Positions 28,618 through 38,124 of a stretch of DNA of 64,000 nucleotides are shown here, one piece after another. Source of the DNA: JBEEOW01 sp041191405 (lineage in GTDB: Bacteria; Bacteroidota; Bacteroidia; Cytophagales; UBA9547). Position 1 is the first letter of the stretch, and each line of letters begins with the position of its first letter. The position numbers were made by a program, and so were the translations under genes. Under the pieces are notes generated by a model. It ran no database searches and was not told where the DNA came from. It saw only the letters and a program-made list of their open reading frames with translations. The DNA lies in the NCBI GenBank assembly GCA_041191405.1, contig JBEEOW010000008.1, positions 62,001 to 126,000 on the forward strand, read 5' to 3'.

Positions 28618-29724
28618 ATGAAAAAATCAATTCTATTTGTATTAATTCTTACTAATTATTTGTACGTTATGGCACAATCTTCAATAAAAAATGTTGAATT
28701 ACAGAAAGTTTTAGATAAAACTGTCGACGCTAAAAAAGTGTTTGGAACATCTTTCGCCATAAAAAAAGATGAGTTTATATGGCAAGGTGCAGCTGGAAAC
28801 TTTGATTCAGAAACGCAATATTTTATAGCTAGTACAACCAAATTATTTACCACTGCAATAATTCTTAAATTTAGAGCCGAAGGTAAACTTAGCCTTGATG
28901 ATAAGCTTAGCAAATATTTTGATAATTCAATATTGGCTGGTTTACACCTTTATAAAGGAAAAGATTATTCGCAAGAACTTACTATTAAACACCTTTTGTC
29001 GCATACTTCTGGACTTGCAGATTATTTTCAAGGTAAAGGTGCCAATGGGAAAAGTTTAGAAAATGAAATTACTGAAGGAAATGATCAATATTGGACTTTT
29101 GAAAAAGCAATTGAAAGAACCAAAAAAATGTCTCCTCTTTTTGCACCAGGTACTAAAGGAAAAGCAAATTATTCTGATGCAAATTTTCAGTTATTGGGGA
29201 AAATTATTGAAATTATCTCTCAAAAATCCTATTCTGATAATTGTAATGATTTAATTATTAAACCTTTATTTTTGTCTAAAACCTATCTTTATCTTGACTC
29301 TTCGGATAAAAAACCTAAAACACTTTATTATAAAAACAATGAACTTCATATTCCTAAAGCAATGGCATCATTTGGGGCAGATGGAGGAATAGTGTCAACA
29401 TCAAGTGATATGCTTATTTTTATTGAAGCTTTTTTTAAAGGAAAATTATTTCCTTCAACTTACATTGATGAGATACAAGAGTGGAACAATATATTTTTTC
29501 CTTTGAAATCGGGTATTGGTATTCATTTGTTCAAACTTCCTTGGATTTTTAATCCAACTGGAGCTGTGCCATACTTTATTGGTCATTCTGGACTTTCAGG
29601 TGCTTTGGCGTACTATAGCCCTAAAGAAAATTTATTTATTGTTGGCACTGTAAATCAGGTGGCACACCCCGATATTTCATTTAAAACAATGATAAAATTA
29701 TCACAAGCGATATTGAAAAAGTAG
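28618..29724 (+). CDS. Serine hydrolase, beta-lactamase (class C/PBP-like) family
   Basis: 368 residues with signal peptide MKKSILFVLILTNYLYVMAQ; acts in the periplasm. Motif 1 S-x-x-K is STTK (ASTTKLFTTAIILKF, about residue 72). The second motif is Y-S-D in KANYSDANFQLLGKIIE (usually Y-x-N), and HSGLSG near residue 324 stands for the K/H-x-G motif. LTIKHLLSHTSGLADYF is a strong family signature. Probably a D-Ala-D-Ala peptidase-like or esterase-type hydrolase; true beta-lactamase activity cannot be judged. Likely controlled by the Crp/Fnr gene just upstream. Confidence 0.88.
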   Translation: MKKSILFVLILTNYLYVMAQSSIKNVELQKVLDKTVDAKKVFGTSFAIKKDEFIWQGAAGNFDSETQYFIASTTKLFTTAIILKFRAEGKLSLDDKLSKYFDNSILAGLHLYKGKDYSQELTIKHLLSHTSGLADYFQGKGANGKSLENEITEGNDQYWTFEKAIERTKKMSPLFAPGTKGKANYSDANFQLLGKIIEIISQKSYSDNCNDLIIKPLFLSKTYLYLDSSDKKPKTLYYKNNELHIPKAMASFGADGGIVSTSSDMLIFIEAFFKGKLFPSTYIDEIQEWNNIFFPLKSGIGIHLFKLPWIFNPTGAVPYFIGHSGLSGALAYYSPKENLFIVGTVNQVAHPDISFKTMIKLSQAILKK

Positions 29725-29758
29725 TTTAGGTTGATATTAAGTTAATTATGTATTTATT

Positions 29759-29798
29759 TTTCATAAAATTTTGTTTATTTGAGCAAAATTTTATGAAA
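29759..29798 (+). promoter_or_regulatory. Inverted repeat abutting the DUF2867 gene start
   Basis: Perfect 15-bp inverted repeat TTTCATAAAATTTTG (29759-29773) and CAAAATTTTATGAAA (29784-29798), 10-nt spacer, ending 1 bp before the ATG at 29800. It lies 34 bp after the preceding stop. It may end that transcript or act as an operator or translational hairpin; there is no T-run after it, which argues against a simple terminator. Confidence 0.45.
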
Positions 29799-29799
29799 T

Positions 29800-30351
29800 A
29801 TGAAAATAGCTAAATCTGAACTTCCTAAAGATTCTGTATTAAACAGTAAGGAGCAAAAGTTTGACTATGTGGATAGTTTTGAAGCTGATTTTATTGATAA
29901 AGGAAATACTGTCAATTCATTAACTGTTGCAAAAGCTTTTTTTAGGAGTGCACCAAGTTGGGTTGAGTATTTATTTGAATTTAGAAATAAGCTCGTTGCA
30001 TTATTTGGTTTAAAAATATCAGGTAATGTAGCTGATAAACAGAAAGTATTAGATAACTTTAAGGGTGAAGTAGGGGAGCAAATTGGTTTGTTTAAGGTAT
30101 TTGATAAAACTTTTAATGAAATTATTTTAGGAGAAGATGATAAACATTTGAATTTTAGAGTTTCGTTATTTATTGAACAAAATCATAATGCTATTGGCAA
30201 TAAAAAATTAATAATCTCAACTACTGTACACTTTAATAATTGGTTTGGGAAGCTTTATTTTTTGCCAGTTAGGCCATTTCATAAAGTAATTGTACCAACA
30301 ATGTTAAAGGGAATTATTAAGAATTTAAATACCATTTTGCAGGTTGAATGA
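29800..30351 (+). CDS. DUF2867-family protein
   Basis: 183 residues, soluble. The pattern YVDSFEADF, AKAFFRSAPSWVEYLFEFRNKL, FNEIILGEDDKHLNFRVSLF and NWFGKLYFLPVRPFHKVIVPTML matches the DUF2867 family (SRPBCC-like fold, function unknown). The ending RPFHKVIVPTML is characteristic. It is followed, with no gap, by two membrane PH-like genes on the same strand and may share their transcript. Confidence 0.78.
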   Translation: MKIAKSELPKDSVLNSKEQKFDYVDSFEADFIDKGNTVNSLTVAKAFFRSAPSWVEYLFEFRNKLVALFGLKISGNVADKQKVLDNFKGEVGEQIGLFKVFDKTFNEIILGEDDKHLNFRVSLFIEQNHNAIGNKKLIISTTVHFNNWFGKLYFLPVRPFHKVIVPTMLKGIIKNLNTILQVE

Positions 30352-30370
30352 AATAAAGTATATTTCCAAA

Positions 30371-31018
30371 ATGAATATTGAGTATAAAGCTTTACCTGCT
30401 GATTTAAAGGAGGAAATAGGTCTAGAAAAAGTAGACTTTTGTATCAAAACTGATAAAAGTACAGAGTTAAAATCATTGAGATTTTTAGTTTTTTTGATAG
30501 TTTTATCATTATTGTTTACACTCTATTTTAATATAAAGTCAATTTTTAAATTTGTAGGAATTGATATTTTTCATCCTTTATTAGTAAGTCCAACAGAGGT
30601 TAATCCAAATGTACTCATTGATGTATTTTATTATATAATATCAAGAATAATTCCTTTGGGTACTTTTATTTCGTTAATTTGGTTTGTATTAATCAAAATT
30701 AAAAAGGAAAAAGGTATAAGGTTTTGGGTTGCTACCGAAAACAGATTGATTTTATATAAAATTGGTGTAGAGCAAGTGTATTATTGGAAGGATTTTAATG
30801 GAAATATTGAATTTGAACTAAATAATAAAGCTTTAACACTTGAATTAAGAAGAGGTTTAATGCCCTATAAATCAAAAATTGACGCTGATGCAGTTAATAA
30901 TGAATCAATAAATTATTCTCCAGAAAAAATTCAAATTATTGATGTAGATAATGTACTAGAAATAGTTTCCATTTGCCAATCAAGAATTAAGCAACACGAC
31001 CCAACCCCTTCAACTTAA
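30371..31018 (+). CDS. Membrane protein with PH-like domain, tandem paralog 1
   Basis: 215 residues from ATG 30371 (the frame extends to a TTG at 30344 overlapping the previous gene, which I consider unlikely). Two transmembrane segments (about 40-62 and 95-118) separate a short N-terminal region with EKVDFCIK from a C-terminal beta-rich domain. In that domain FWVATENRLILYKIGVEQVYYWKDF resembles bacterial PH-like (bPH) domains. The end (IIDVDNVLEIVSICQSRI) matches the next gene's end, showing a tandem duplication. Function unknown. Confidence 0.65.
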   Translation: MNIEYKALPADLKEEIGLEKVDFCIKTDKSTELKSLRFLVFLIVLSLLFTLYFNIKSIFKFVGIDIFHPLLVSPTEVNPNVLIDVFYYIISRIIPLGTFISLIWFVLIKIKKEKGIRFWVATENRLILYKIGVEQVYYWKDFNGNIEFELNNKALTLELRRGLMPYKSKIDADAVNNESINYSPEKIQIIDVDNVLEIVSICQSRIKQHDPTPST

Positions 31019-31028
31019 TTAATAAATT

Positions 31029-31628
31029 ATGGAAATTCCGTTTCAAATAAATTCACTTTTACAAGAAAATGAAGAAGTTGATTTTTGTGTTAAAAGTAAG
31101 TTGTTTCAAAAACCTTCAACAAGTGCTAGTCAGGTATTTGGAGGTTTAATTTTTACTGCATTTCCATTGGGGATTTTCTACCTTATGTTTCGAAATCAAC
31201 TTCAATTAAATTCGATATCTGAAATGTTTACCAGTATCACTTCAAATGAAATTATGATGTTAATTTTCCCCATTTTGATATTGAGCATTTTTTTAATTAT
31301 TGGATTATTAATGTTTTTTGGAGGTATTGTTTATTTTTTTGTTGAAGGTGGATATTTTATTGGAACAAATTATAGATTTATAACTTTCAGGAAAGGAAGT
31401 GTGAAATTTTATAATTGGGAACAGTTTGATAATAAAGGTGTTGAGGTCCAAAAGCCAGATAAAATAGGTTTAAAATTAAGAACAGGGGTAATACATAGTT
31501 CTGGAAGTAAAAAGAAGCGTAACTATAAAGAAAGCTTTGTTCAAGAGCAACTTTGGATTGTAGGTATTGAAAATGTAGTAGATATAGCTCGAAAATGTAA
31601 TATTAGAATTGAAAAAAATAAAGTGTAA
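31029..31628 (+). CDS. Membrane protein with PH-like domain, tandem paralog 2
   Basis: 199 residues, starting 10 bp after the previous stop. Shares with its neighbour the N-terminal E-(E/K)-VDFC-(V/I)-K motif, two transmembrane segments (about 35-56 and 75-105), a GTNYRFITFRKGSVKFYNWEQF core and the C-terminal IVGIENVVDIARKCNIRIEK. The aligned order and spacing point to duplication and divergence. No catalytic motif. A cytoplasmic regulatory or membrane-associated role is possible but not shown. Confidence 0.65.
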   Translation: MEIPFQINSLLQENEEVDFCVKSKLFQKPSTSASQVFGGLIFTAFPLGIFYLMFRNQLQLNSISEMFTSITSNEIMMLIFPILILSIFLIIGLLMFFGGIVYFFVEGGYFIGTNYRFITFRKGSVKFYNWEQFDNKGVEVQKPDKIGLKLRTGVIHSSGSKKKRNYKESFVQEQLWIVGIENVVDIARKCNIRIEKNKV

Positions 31629-31694
31629 AAGTTTTTTTAAATTAGCCCAAAAGATGTATTTATAATTGATTTTTAAAAAGTTAAAGTAAACTCA

Positions 31695-32261
31695 ATGCAG
31701 CAACTTATAGAGGTAATCCGACAAATGATTTGTGTTTCAGATGCTGAAGTACAACATTTTACACAGATGTTAACTTTAAAAAATGTGAAGAAAAATGAAG
31801 TTTTAAGTTTGCCAGATACAATTTCAAACGAAATATTTTTTATTAAAAAAGGAATAGTAAGGGTTAAAATAATCGATAAAGAGGGAACTGAGCATACCAT
31901 TCATTTTGCAATGGAAAACCAGTTTATAGCTGATTATTCAAGTTTTATACAGAAAGTACCATCATTTTACACACTTCAAACTTTAGAAGATACAGAATTA
32001 TTAGTGCTTCCTAGAGCAGCTGTTGAATGGGGCTTTCAAAATATGCTTGAAGGGCAAAAATTAGGTCGTTTGATTGCTGAATATTATTATATTTATCAGG
32101 ACCAACGTATAAAAAACACTTATGCTCTCACGCCAAAGCAACGTTATGATTCTATCTCTCAGGTATTTCCCAATATTCATAATAGAGCACCTCAACACAT
32201 GATAGCCTCTTATTTGGGAATTACACCAGTTCATTTAAGTAGATTAAAAAAACAAGATTGA
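31695..32261 (+). CDS. Crp/Fnr-family transcriptional regulator
   Basis: 188 residues. N-terminal cNMP-binding fold (VKKNEVLSLPDTISNEIFFIKKGIVRVKI, EHTIHFAMENQFIADYSSF) and C-terminal helix-turn-helix (QHMIASYLGITPVHLSRLKKQ), with the TPKQRYDSISQVFPNI linker typical of this Bacteroidota group. The conserved RxxxR of cAMP-binding members is not evident. It lies 85 bp ahead of a polytopic membrane protein gene on the same strand, an arrangement that repeats the regulator-target pair at 27915-29724. Confidence 0.88.
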   Translation: MQQLIEVIRQMICVSDAEVQHFTQMLTLKNVKKNEVLSLPDTISNEIFFIKKGIVRVKIIDKEGTEHTIHFAMENQFIADYSSFIQKVPSFYTLQTLEDTELLVLPRAAVEWGFQNMLEGQKLGRLIAEYYYIYQDQRIKNTYALTPKQRYDSISQVFPNIHNRAPQHMIASYLGITPVHLSRLKKQD

Positions 32262-32346
32262 AATCTAAAAATCATAAACTATAAACATTTGTTAACGATA
32301 TTTATCTGTAAACATATTCATATTTGCAGTATAAAATAATAAGAAT

Positions 32347-33141
32347 ATGATACTGATAGCTTTTATTGAAACATTAAAATCTCGTAACGAATCACTGTAT
32401 TATTTCGGTTTGGTTTGTTTAGTAGCTTCAATTTTATTTTTGGTTTTATCCAAAATTACCAATATTGAAGTTAATAATATAAATGCTTGGTATAAACCAT
32501 TTAAGTTTGCATTTTCTATATTTTTATATGCTTGGACAATGGCTTGGTATTGCCAATATTTGCCCAATTTTAATGTCAAGTTATTTAATTGGACAATCAT
32601 AGTATTACTTGGTTTCGAAATCTTTTACATTGCATTTCAAGCTGGTAAAGGTCAATTATCGCATTTTAATGTAAGTACACCAATTTATTCAACATTGTAT
32701 TCACTAATGGCTATAGCAGCAACAGTAGTTACTTTGTATACAGCTTATGTTGCAGTATTATTTTTTACCAATCAATTTCCTGATTTACCCAATTACTATT
32801 TGTGGTCAATCCGATTAGGCTTAATTATTTTTGTGATATTTTCGTTTGAAGGGTTTGTAATGGGCTCAAAATTGTCGCATACTATTGGTGGTGCAGATGG
32901 TGGACCAGGAATTCCTTTTCTAAATTGGAGTACAAAATTTGGTGACCCAAGAGTTGCTCATTTTATTGGTATGCACGCATTACAACTGCTACCTTTACTT
33001 TCCTTTTATTTACTAAAGGATATTCAGCTTACTTTTTTATTGAGTATTTTATATTTATTATTATCTGTTTATACTTTGATGCTAGCGCTTCAAGGAAAAC
33101 CTTTGATAAGAATTGATAAAAATATACAAGTTGAGAAGTAA
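32347..33141 (+). CDS. Seven-helix membrane protein of unknown function
   Basis: 264 residues with about seven transmembrane segments. Conserved-looking polar elements sit between or within helices: WYKPFKFAFSIFLYAWTMAWY, a His in KGQLSHFNVSTP, and a loop GGADGGPGIPFLNWSTKFGDPRVAHFIGMHALQ with several His. The His/Asp residues could bind metal or heme, but this is speculation. I do not recognise a named family. The Crp/Fnr gene upstream probably controls it. Confidence 0.65.
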   Translation: MILIAFIETLKSRNESLYYFGLVCLVASILFLVLSKITNIEVNNINAWYKPFKFAFSIFLYAWTMAWYCQYLPNFNVKLFNWTIIVLLGFEIFYIAFQAGKGQLSHFNVSTPIYSTLYSLMAIAATVVTLYTAYVAVLFFTNQFPDLPNYYLWSIRLGLIIFVIFSFEGFVMGSKLSHTIGGADGGPGIPFLNWSTKFGDPRVAHFIGMHALQLLPLLSFYLLKDIQLTFLLSILYLLLSVYTLMLALQGKPLIRIDKNIQVEK

Positions 33142-33145
33142 TTTT

Positions 33146-33274
33146 TTATTTATTACTTCTACACCTTTCACTGCAATATTTTACCTCGTCCCAACATTTT
33201 TCCCATTTTTTTCTCCAAGTAAATGGTCTGTTGCAGACAATACAAATTTTTTGAGGTAAGTGTTGTTTTTTCAT
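33146..33274 (-). CDS. DUF2256 small zinc-finger protein
   Basis: A 42-residue ORF too short for usual cut-offs: [20 protein letters not shown], then [19 protein letters not shown] and a short tail, stop at 33146. The four cysteines of C-x2-C and C-x3-C pairs (plus one in KCWDE) and the W-R-K-K-W core are the DUF2256 signature, a small zinc-ribbon-like family often next to cryptochrome/photolyase genes. Here it starts 28 bp after the cryptochrome stop on the same strand, supporting a shared transcript. Function unknown; a nucleic-acid or flavoprotein partner role is inference. Confidence 0.88.
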   Translation of the reverse strand: MKKQHLPQKICIVCNRPFTWRKKWEKCWDEVKYCSERCRSNK

Positions 33275-33290
33275 ATTACTTTGAATTTAA

Positions 33291-33320
33291 AACCCTCAAC
33301 TCTTAACTCTCAACTCTCTT
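33291..33320. repeat. Degenerate heptamer tract
   Basis: Tandem AACTCTC/AACTCTT-like units with 7-base period in the short gap between the cryptochrome and DUF2256 genes, running into the cryptochrome stop. One of several such intergenic tracts in the window. Confidence 0.6.
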
Positions 33321-34724
33321 CCCTCTCATTCCCCACATAATATCACTAGCGTATTTTCTAGTTTCTTCAACATCAACAATAGGGTGTGGGTAGTTTTTTC
33401 CTAATTCGCAATGATACATTTGTTGCTCAATAATACTTAATTTCCATGGTTCGTGAATTAAATCAGCTGGAATATGCTGTAATTCAGGCAACCAAAGTTT
33501 AATAAATTGAGCTTCTGTGTCGTGGTCCTCAGAGTTTTTTATTGGGTTATAAATGCGAATTGTGTTTGTACTTGTTACACCTGCCTGCATTTGTATCTGC
33601 GGAAAATGAATGCCAGGTTCATAGTCTAAAAACTGTTTTGCAAGGAAGTAAGCACAATCTCGCCAATCTTGCCAAAGGTTAAATACAAAAAAAGAAACCA
33701 CCATGGCTCTCATTCTGAAATTGATATAACCAGTTTCGGCCAAACAACGCATACAAGCATCTACAATTGGTACACCAGTTTTGCCATCTTTCCAAGCTTG
33801 AATAAAAGCTTCATTTTTAGGTTTTTGAAGCTTATTATATTGTTGATTAGCACTGTAGAACTCAAGTTGGTAGTTGTTTTCAAACTTTTGTATAAAGTGA
33901 CAATGCCAATGCAAGCGAGAAACAAAATTTTCTAATGCCCTTTTGTTTTTTGCATGTGGATATTGTTGCATGGTATATTGATAAACCATTCGCATACTGA
34001 TATTTCCATACGTTAAGTAGGGCGAAAGTCGACTACATGATTTTCGACTCAATGCCGGTTTTGAAATATGTTTACTATAATTTTCGTATCGTTCTTTTAT
34101 AAAAGTATCCAAATATCGCCAAGCGTAATGTTCGCCTCCTGGTTGAAATTTTTTGTTTTTTGTAGTGATGTTTTCGGGTAATGTGTCGCCTTTTAGTTGA
34201 TTATAAAATTCAGTATTTAATTGTTCAAAGTTCCAATTATTTTCATCAATTATTAGGGGAGGAGAAGTCATAAAGTTTTCCCAGCGTTCATTCCAATTTT
34301 TGAGTGTTTTAATTCTTCTAATTACCCCATGTTGTTGAAATTCTTTCCATACAATTTGATTTTGTTTACAGAAATGTTGTATTGCAATATCTCTTTCAAA
34401 AGTAATTTTATTACCAATTTCTTGATGAGAAAATATAGTTTTTATGTCGTATTCTTTTAGTAATGAGTTAAATATGAATTGTGTTTCATTTTGAAAAATA
34501 TATATTTGCGCATGTAGATTTTGTAATTTTTCATTCATTTCTTGTAATGATTCATACACAAACCGCCAGTGACGAATAGCTGAATCTGGATAATTCATAA
34601 CCGAAGGTTCAAAACAATACACCAATAGTACAGGTAATTTACTTTGTTGGGCGAAATACAAAGGTGCATGGTCAGTAAACCGTAAATCTCTTTTAAACCA
34701 AACTATGTTTATAGCTTTTTTCAT
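33303..34724 (-). CDS. Cryptochrome/photolyase-family flavoprotein
   Basis: 473 residues, full length. N-terminal photolyase alpha/beta domain ([21 protein letters not shown], Trp-Phe-Lys-Arg-Asp) and the C-terminal FAD-binding helical domain ([88 protein letters not shown], ending with [15 protein letters not shown]). Binds FAD and either repairs pyrimidine dimers with light or acts as a photoreceptor. The sequence suggests the bacterial cryptochrome/PhrB-like clade but repair activity cannot be decided by eye. Its start overlaps the stop of the flavin reductase gene by 4 bp (ATGA), indicating translational coupling. Confidence 0.9.
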   Translation of the reverse strand: MKKAINIVWFKRDLRFTDHAPLYFAQQSKLPVLLVYCFEPSVMNYPDSAIRHWRFVYESLQEMNEKLQNLHAQIYIFQNETQFIFNSLLKEYDIKTIFSHQEIGNKITFERDIAIQHFCKQNQIVWKEFQQHGVIRRIKTLKNWNERWENFMTSPPLIIDENNWNFEQLNTEFYNQLKGDTLPENITTKNKKFQPGGEHYAWRYLDTFIKERYENYSKHISKPALSRKSCSRLSPYLTYGNISMRMVYQYTMQQYPHAKNKRALENFVSRLHWHCHFIQKFENNYQLEFYSANQQYNKLQKPKNEAFIQAWKDGKTGVPIVDACMRCLAETGYINFRMRAMVVSFFVFNLWQDWRDCAYFLAKQFLDYEPGIHFPQIQMQAGVTSTNTIRIYNPIKNSEDHDTEAQFIKLWLPELQHIPADLIHEPWKLSIIEQQMYHCELGKNYPHPIVDVEETRKYASDIMWGMRGKRVES

Positions 34725-35353
34725 TCAATTTCAGAAACAGGTTTGTCGGGTTTTGCATAACTTAAGCGAGCAAGTTTTTGGGTAGTGTGGTAACTATCCA
34801 AACCTGAACAAGTAACAGTTTGCGCTTTTTCAATATCTAAAAATCCATCTTCGTGCAAACACTCATCTGGGAAATGTACTGCAACAATTTCACCAATTAC
34901 CATTATTGTATTATTGATTGAAATTGGAATAATCTCTTTGAATTGAACCCCTAATTGAATATTGCTTTCGGCAACGTATGGAGCTAAGAAATTTTCTTTG
35001 TAGCTTATTTGTAAGCCTGTTGCATCAAATTCTGAAACTTCTTGAGGGTAATTGGCTGATGTTTGATGTGCTTGTTTGAATATGCTTGGGTTTACATTAT
35101 TGATAGTGTAAAACCCTGTTTCTTTGATGTTGTTTAAGGTGTGTCTATCAACAACATCGGGGCGGTTAATAAATGCAATATAGGGTGGATTGGCTCCGAT
35201 ATGTACCAGAGAACTAAACAATGCAAGGTTAGTTTCTCCTTTTGCATTTTGAGTGCCAATTAGTCCCAAGCTCTTAAATCCTGATAATGAATTGATAAAT
35301 GTAGCTCTTTTTCTAAGCTCCAAATTCATGATTGTTTCGTGTGTGTAATGCAT
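34721..35353 (-). CDS. Flavin reductase-like FMN-binding protein
   Basis: 210 residues. Family signature: [78 protein letters not shown] and [11 protein letters not shown], matching the flavin reductase-like/FMN-binding split-barrel group (DIM6/NTAB type). The start at ATG 35353 fits; an internal Met (residue 9) is an alternative. The gene is first in an operon with cryptochrome and DUF2256, so it may provide reduced flavin for the photolyase-like protein. That is inference from context. Confidence 0.88.
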   Translation of the reverse strand: MHYTHETIMNLELRKRATFINSLSGFKSLGLIGTQNAKGETNLALFSSLVHIGANPPYIAFINRPDVVDRHTLNNIKETGFYTINNVNPSIFKQAHQTSANYPQEVSEFDATGLQISYKENFLAPYVAESNIQLGVQFKEIIPISINNTIMVIGEIVAVHFPDECLHEDGFLDIEKAQTVTCSGLDSYHTTQKLARLSYAKPDKPVSEIE

Positions 35354-35463
35354 GTTAGGTCAATAATTAATAATTAGTAATTAATAATAAATATAATTTT
35401 TGGGGTTTTCTATAATTGATATTAAAGTAGAAATTCAAAATCTAAAATCTTGAAATAAAACAC

Positions 35464-35499
35464 AAAAGAGATGAATCCAATAGTAGATTCATCTCTTTT
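35464..35499 (-). terminator. Intrinsic terminator of the DUF4397 gene, bidirectional
   Basis: Perfect 14-bp stem AAAAGAGATGAATC / GATTCATCTCTTTT with an 8-nt loop, flanked by A-rich and T-rich arms. Lies 56 bp after the DUF4397 stop on the minus strand. Confidence 0.75.
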
Positions 35500-35513
35500 A
35501 GTTTTCAGTTGTT

Positions 35514-35552
35514 TTAAGTCTTAAGTCTTGTGTCTTAAGTCTTAAATCTAAA
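35514..35552. repeat. Degenerate heptamer tract
   Basis: Four to five AAGTCTT/TGTCTTA-like units with 7-base period, between the DUF4397 stop and its terminator. Confidence 0.65.
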
Positions 35553-35554
35553 AC

Positions 35555-37939
35555 TTATTTTACAACAGATAATCTTGTGCTGTAAACTTTAGCATTAGAT
35601 TTCAATAATAAAGTATATAAGCCAGCATTTAAGTCAGTAACTTCAAATGATTTGTTAGCATCTAAATTTACAGATTTCACAACTTGACCTAATTGATTTA
35701 CAACCACTACATTGTTTACATCACCGTTTACAGTTACGGTTTCAGCACTTGGGTTTGGATACACATTGATTGATGCAACAGAAGCATCTTCAATGCCTGT
35801 AGTTGTAGCGTTATGAACACCAAATTGAATTACAGTTCCATCAGGTAAAGCAGCAAATACACCAAAGTCTGCACCATTGTTATTATTCTCAGGGAATAAG
35901 AAACCACTTGCAAACACTACAGCCGAACCTCCTGTTAGGCCATTTAAATCTACATCGTAACTAACTACAGTAGAGTTAGTACCAGCAGCATTTACATCAA
36001 CAACGTATTTTGAAGCAGGTACTACAGTATAGCTTGATGTAAAATCATTGAATTTTAAATTAGTAGCCAATGGACCTACATTTCTAGCTAAAATATCTAC
36101 TGCAGGAGCATCGGTAACACCATGTAAGAATTTTAAACCAACACCACCAAAAGATGATTCAGAACCTTCACTAGCAACTATGCCAAATTTAGTTGAGATA
36201 TTGTCAGGATTTGCTGCATAAGAATTTTGTAAAACACCATTAGCTACAGCTACATACGTTTTTCCATCTTCGAATTTCACAGTTTGACCTAGGCCTGCAA
36301 TAGTATCATTTACAGAAGCACTGCTTGCAAGAGCAAAACCTAAACGAATGTTAGTTTCAGCAGGCACGTCAATATATTCTGTTGCTGTTCTAAACTCAAA
36401 ATCATCAATCAATAAATCACTACCTGCGTAAACATCTACCACACTTGCAGCAGCATCAGCAGAGTTGTGAATAACTTGTAAACGAGCAGTTGGTTCTTTT
36501 AACTCGATTACGTTACCATTAGGTAAGGCAACAAAAACACCAAATTCAGCACCATCATTATTTGCAGATGGGTCAATAAATCCACTTGCAAATGCTACAG
36601 CCGAGCCACCATTTAATGACGATAAATCTGCAACATAAGTAGCAGCAGTTGTATTTGTACCAGCTAAATTAACGTCTACAATGTATTTGTCGGCAGGTAC
36701 AACACCATAAGCACTAGTAAATTCGTTGAATTTTAAGTTTGAGGCCAATGTTGTAACTCCTCTAGCAATAATATCTACCGCAGGTGCATCAGTTGAGCCA
36801 TGTAAGAATTTTAAACCAACACCACCAACAGATGATTCAGAACCTTCAGTTGCAATAATACCAAACTTAGTAGAGATACTATTTGGATTAGCAGAATAAG
36901 TATTTTGTATATTTCCTGTAGCAACTGCTACGTAAGTTTTACCATCATCAAATTTCACAGTTTGACCTAAGCCTGCAATAGTATCATTTACAGAAGCACT
37001 GCTTGCAAGAGCAAAACCTAAACGAATGTTAGTTTCAGCAGGCACGTCAATATATTCTGTTGCTTTTCTAAATTCAAAATTATCAATTAGTAAATCGCTA
37101 CCTGCGTAAACATCAACCACGCTTGCTGCAGCATCAGCAGAATTGTGAATAACTTGTAAACGAGCACTTGGTGCTTTTAATTCTAACACTTTACCATCAG
37201 GTAAGGCAACAAAAACACCAAATTTAGCACCATTATTATTGGCCGAAGGATCTAAAAATCCACTTGCAAATACTACAGCCGAGCCACCGCCCAAAGATGA
37301 TAAATCTGCAACATAAGAAGCGACGGTAGTTGAAGTACCAGCAACATTAATATCTACAATATATTTACCTGGTTGAACTCCAATATATTGAGTTGAGAAC
37401 TCATTAAATTTAATATCACCTTCTAATAAAGCAACACCTCTTGCATCAATATCAACAGCAGGTGCATCAGTTGCGCCATGTAAGAATTTTAAGCCAACAC
37501 CACCAGCAGTTTGTTCTGAACCTTCAGTTGCAATAATTCCAAATTTTGTAGAAATTCCATTAGGGTTAGCTGCATAAGTGTTTTGAATATTACCACTAGC
37601 AACAGCAACATAAGTTTTACCAGCTTCAAATTGAACAGTTTGCCCTAAACCAGCAATAGTATCATTCACTGAATTACTAGTTCCAGCTGCAAAGCCAAGT
37701 CTAATATCAACTCCAGCAGGAACATCAATGTAAGGAGTTGCTTCTCTAAAATCAAAATCATCAATTAATAATGCATTTCCTGCATAAACATCTACTGTTT
37801 TTGCAGCTGCATCAGCAGAGTTGTGAATTACTTGTAAACGAGCAGTTGCTCCATTTTTAATTTTTGTAAAATTGTGGTTGCCCGCAAATGCAAAGCTACT
37901 TGCAAATAATGCGAAAATGGGGATAAATTGTTTTTTCAT
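35555..37939 (-). CDS. DUF4397-repeat T9SS surface protein
   Basis: 794 residues from ATG 37939, giving the signal peptide MKKQFIPIFALFASSFAFAG; an upstream in-frame Met at 37993 would add 18 implausible residues. Three tandem units of about 226 residues each begin ARLQVIHNSADAA and contain VDVYAG...LLIDDF, IRLGFA, VNDTIAGLGQTV, then GVGLKFLHG-(A/S/V)-TDAPAVDI and FGVFVALP. Each unit equals two DUF4397 beta-sandwich domains. A T9SS sorting domain follows (INVYPNPSAETVTVNGD to the end). Units 2 and 3 are nearly identical in DNA over at least 100 bp, suggesting recent duplication. Expected on the cell surface; ligand unknown. Confidence 0.9.
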   Translation of the reverse strand: MKKQFIPIFALFASSFAFAGNHNFTKIKNGATARLQVIHNSADAAAKTVDVYAGNALLIDDFDFREATPYIDVPAGVDIRLGFAAGTSNSVNDTIAGLGQTVQFEAGKTYVAVASGNIQNTYAANPNGISTKFGIIATEGSEQTAGGVGLKFLHGATDAPAVDIDARGVALLEGDIKFNEFSTQYIGVQPGKYIVDINVAGTSTTVASYVADLSSLGGGSAVVFASGFLDPSANNNGAKFGVFVALPDGKVLELKAPSARLQVIHNSADAAASVVDVYAGSDLLIDNFEFRKATEYIDVPAETNIRLGFALASSASVNDTIAGLGQTVKFDDGKTYVAVATGNIQNTYSANPNSISTKFGIIATEGSESSVGGVGLKFLHGSTDAPAVDIIARGVTTLASNLKFNEFTSAYGVVPADKYIVDVNLAGTNTTAATYVADLSSLNGGSAVAFASGFIDPSANNDGAEFGVFVALPNGNVIELKEPTARLQVIHNSADAAASVVDVYAGSDLLIDDFEFRTATEYIDVPAETNIRLGFALASSASVNDTIAGLGQTVKFEDGKTYVAVANGVLQNSYAANPDNISTKFGIVASEGSESSFGGVGLKFLHGVTDAPAVDILARNVGPLATNLKFNDFTSSYTVVPASKYVVDVNAAGTNSTVVSYDVDLNGLTGGSAVVFASGFLFPENNNNGADFGVFAALPDGTVIQFGVHNATTTGIEDASVASINVYPNPSAETVTVNGDVNNVVVVNQLGQVVKSVNLDANKSFEVTDLNAGLYTLLLKSNAKVYSTRLSVVK

Positions 37940-38124
37940 AATCTTATATGTTTGTTTTAAGGTTATTTCTATCTTAACTTTTTGTAATACCATTTTGTTT
38001 AATATTTTTAGTTAAAAAGTTAAACAAAATATTTAATTTTATTGTAACTAATTGTATTAAAGCTGTTTTTTTTATGAAAAATTTTATAAATTTTTAAAAA
38101 TATTTTTGCATACCTCACATACAA

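Noticed and set aside
32261..32346. Operator for the second Crp/Fnr regulator (direct repeat around TAAACAT)
   Set aside because: The repeat is short and direct rather than palindromic, and AT-rich sequence makes such matches likely by chance.
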